Positions 22,849 through 23,836 of a stretch of 23,836 nt of DNA are shown here, piece by piece. The stretch is taken from NCBI GenBank assembly GCA_905187815.1, contig CAJJJM010000019.1, forward strand, positions 1-23,836, in the 5' to 3' direction. Below the pieces are notes generated by a model. It searched no databases. It was not told the origin of the DNA and saw only the letters and a program-made list of their open reading frames with translations. This DNA comes from an uncultured Methanomassiliicoccaceae archaeon (GTDB lineage Archaea > Thermoplasmatota > Thermoplasmata > Methanomassiliicoccales > Methanomethylophilaceae). Position numbers and translations under genes: made by a program. Each line of letters begins with the position of its first letter. Position 1 is the first letter of the stretch.

Positions 22849-23568
22849 CTACGGATCCGCTATCGGTCCTGCTCGGTAACGGTCTACGAATGCGATGGCG
22901 GAGGTGTCGACGCCCATGGCCTTGAACACCACATCGACGATCCTGGTGCTGTGGACGATGTAGCTGGAGTGGTCGGCGCGACCCATTATAACCAGTTCCG
23001 CTCCGGGAACGGAGCCTGCGATGAACTCGGTGTCGCTCCTCTTCACGCAGTCCCTGCTGCCTGCGACCACCGTGACTGGGACATCTATCCTTGCCAGGTC
23101 CTCGGCGGATATGTCGGGCTCCGTGAGCATGAGACGGACCTTGGGGTCCTTCTTCCCCGGATCACCGATCCGGTCCAGGGCCATCCTGAGACCGCCGAGG
23201 GTCTCTGGTCTCGTGTTGGCGCCGCATGCGATGAGATGCGACAGGACGCCCGGGTTCTGTGAAGCGAACATCAGCCCGACGATCGCGCCGTCGCTGAATC
23301 CGCAGACGGCCGGCTTCTCGAGCCCCAGCTTTCTGATGAACTCGGACAGGTCGTCCACCATGTCCTGGTAGTGGTACTCCCCCACAGGGGAGCTCTCGCC
23401 GTGACCACGGGTATCCGGCAGGTACACCGTGAAGACCTGCTCTAGGTAGTCGACCGCGCGGTCGAATATCCCGTGATCCTCACCGTTGCCGTGAAGCATG
23501 ATGAGCGCGGGACCATTCCTCCCGCGGACCTCGTAGTGGATGGACACGCCGTTGGTTGTTACGCGCAT
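22849..23568 (-). CDS. Alpha/beta hydrolase, possible metallophore esterase
   Basis: A 239-residue alpha/beta hydrolase. The oxyanion-hole motif is HGNG (26-29), the nucleophile elbow is GFSDG with Ser92, the acid is Asp172 in AGSRDCV and the base is His199 in RADHSS. Substrates of this family range from esters to lactones. The ATG at 23568 (MRVTTNG) is about 25 bases from a TATA element, so it is leaderless; an open frame running 38 codons further is promoter DNA. The promoter carries the metal-locus palindrome, suggesting a role in releasing metal from an ester-type chelator or in ligand recycling; that is inference. It ends in TAG; if TAG is read, the frame adds seven residues after it and ends at TGA (22825). 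Confidence 0.85.
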   Translation of the reverse strand: MRVTTNGVSIHYEVRGRNGPALIMLHGNGEDHGIFDRAVDYLEQVFTVYLPDTRGHGESSPVGEYHYQDMVDDLSEFIRKLGLEKPAVCGFSDGAIVGLMFASQNPGVLSHLIACGANTRPETLGGLRMALDRIGDPGKKDPKVRLMLTEPDISAEDLARIDVPVTVVAGSRDCVKRSDTEFIAGSVPGAELVIMGRADHSSYIVHSTRIVDVVFKAMGVDTSAIAFVDRYRAGPIADP

Positions 23569-23587
23569 GAGGTCCGGATGTTTGAGG

Positions 23588-23612
23588 TGATATATAATTA
23601 TGGTATTCCTAA
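23588..23612 (-). promoter_or_regulatory. Hydrolase promoter with metal-type operator
   Basis: TATGGTATTCCTAA (23599-23612) fits the shared palindrome, best in its CCTAA half. On the minus strand a TATA element, ATTATATATC, follows at about 23589-23598 and the ATG at 23568. Here the operator covers the region upstream of TATA rather than downstream. Confidence 0.5.
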
Positions 23613-23729
23613 AAATCGTCCCGCCATGATTGAACGGTTCATGGGGTGCGTACAGGTCGGAAGGTGCAGGCATCCGCGGCATCCCGATCGACAGAGCGGG
23701 CGGAGAGGCCGTTGGTATAATATCGAAAT

Positions 23730-23747
23730 GGAGGGGAGACCCCCTCC
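23730..23747 (-). terminator. Hairpin after aspartyl-tRNA synthetase
   Basis: GGAGGGG (23730-23736) pairs with CCCCTCC (23741-23747) with a four-base loop, ten bases past the synthetase TGA. It has the same stem composition as the hairpin at 7725. Confidence 0.55.
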
Positions 23748-23756
23748 GTTAAAGTT

Positions 23757-23836
23757 TCAAGGCTCCAGCCTGCTGGGGTCCCTGGGGAACAGGATGGCCT
23801 CGCGGATGTTGGGCAGGTCCAGCATCTTGACGAGGA
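23757..23836 (-). CDS. aspS: Aspartyl-tRNA synthetase, C-terminal end only
   Basis: The leftward frame entering from the window edge reads LVKMLDLPNIREAILFPRD and then PSRLEP before TGA (23757-23759). This is the class II motif 3 tail of archaeal aspartyl-tRNA synthetase, in which the invariant arginine of the ATP site lies just outside the window. The gene continues beyond the right edge. An asparaginyl-tRNA synthetase is less likely because of the LFPRDP ending. Confidence 0.75.
   Translation of the reverse strand, partial: LVKMLDLPNIREAILFPRDPSRLEP

Noticed and set aside
23569..23682. 38-codon N-terminal extension of the alpha/beta hydrolase
   Set aside because: This stretch holds the TATA element and the operator; the hydrolase fold begins at the ATG at 23568.
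1..23836. CRISPR array or insertion-sequence ends
   Set aside because: No regularly spaced direct repeats and no transposase-like frame or terminal inverted repeats were seen.

Overview
This window looks like part of the chromosome of a methanogenic archaeon of the Thermoplasmata, most likely order Methanomassiliicoccales. The evidence is archaeal-type signals (TATA boxes close to leaderless starts, an AspRS 3' end of archaeal type, an Hjc-like nuclease) and two adjacent genes that each carry one in-frame amber codon (TAG), as expected where TAG can encode pyrrolysine. Of the 24 gene ends seen, 19 use TGA, 3 TAA and only 2 TAG. Most of the window is GC-rich by eye; the stretch from about 10.45 to 13.55 kb is clearly more AT-rich.

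Positions 1-7.7 kb hold a metal-acquisition locus: a FecBCDE-type importer (dockerin-bearing binding protein, ATPase, two permeases), a divergent ABC-2 exporter, and two flanking CbiX-like chelatase paralogues. Their promoters share a palindrome close to TTAGGNATTNCTAA, whose half-sites resemble those of DtxR/IdeR-type iron regulators. The same palindrome recurs in the promoter of an alpha/beta hydrolase at 23.6 kb and, as an orphan copy, at 10.55 kb. I read these as one metal-responsive regulon; the metal itself is inferred.

Positions 7.75-9.3 kb hold two gene remnants, then a flavodoxin and a DUF362 protein, each interrupted only by one TAG. A TDT-family transporter and a tRNA-Ser(UGA) follow. 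Directly behind the tRNA is an AT-rich island (10.45-13.55 kb) with an ADP-ribosyltransferase-like protein and a DUF262/DUF1524 (GmrSD-like) nuclease whose start codon appears to have changed from ATG to ATC. An EamA exporter and SstT, a Ser/Thr:Na+ symporter, come next.

Positions 15.98-20.74 kb hold a compact five-gene operon: circularly permuted ATP-grasp ligase, alpha-E protein, transglutaminase-like protein and two AstE/AspA-type deacylases. This is a candidate system for making, attaching and removing an unknown peptide or amide. The deacylase pair, one with an altered zinc site, is the part I do not recognise from described systems.

The right end holds an Hjc-like nuclease, an anchored surface protein with an internal duplication, the alpha/beta hydrolase, and the 3' end of an aspartyl-tRNA synthetase.
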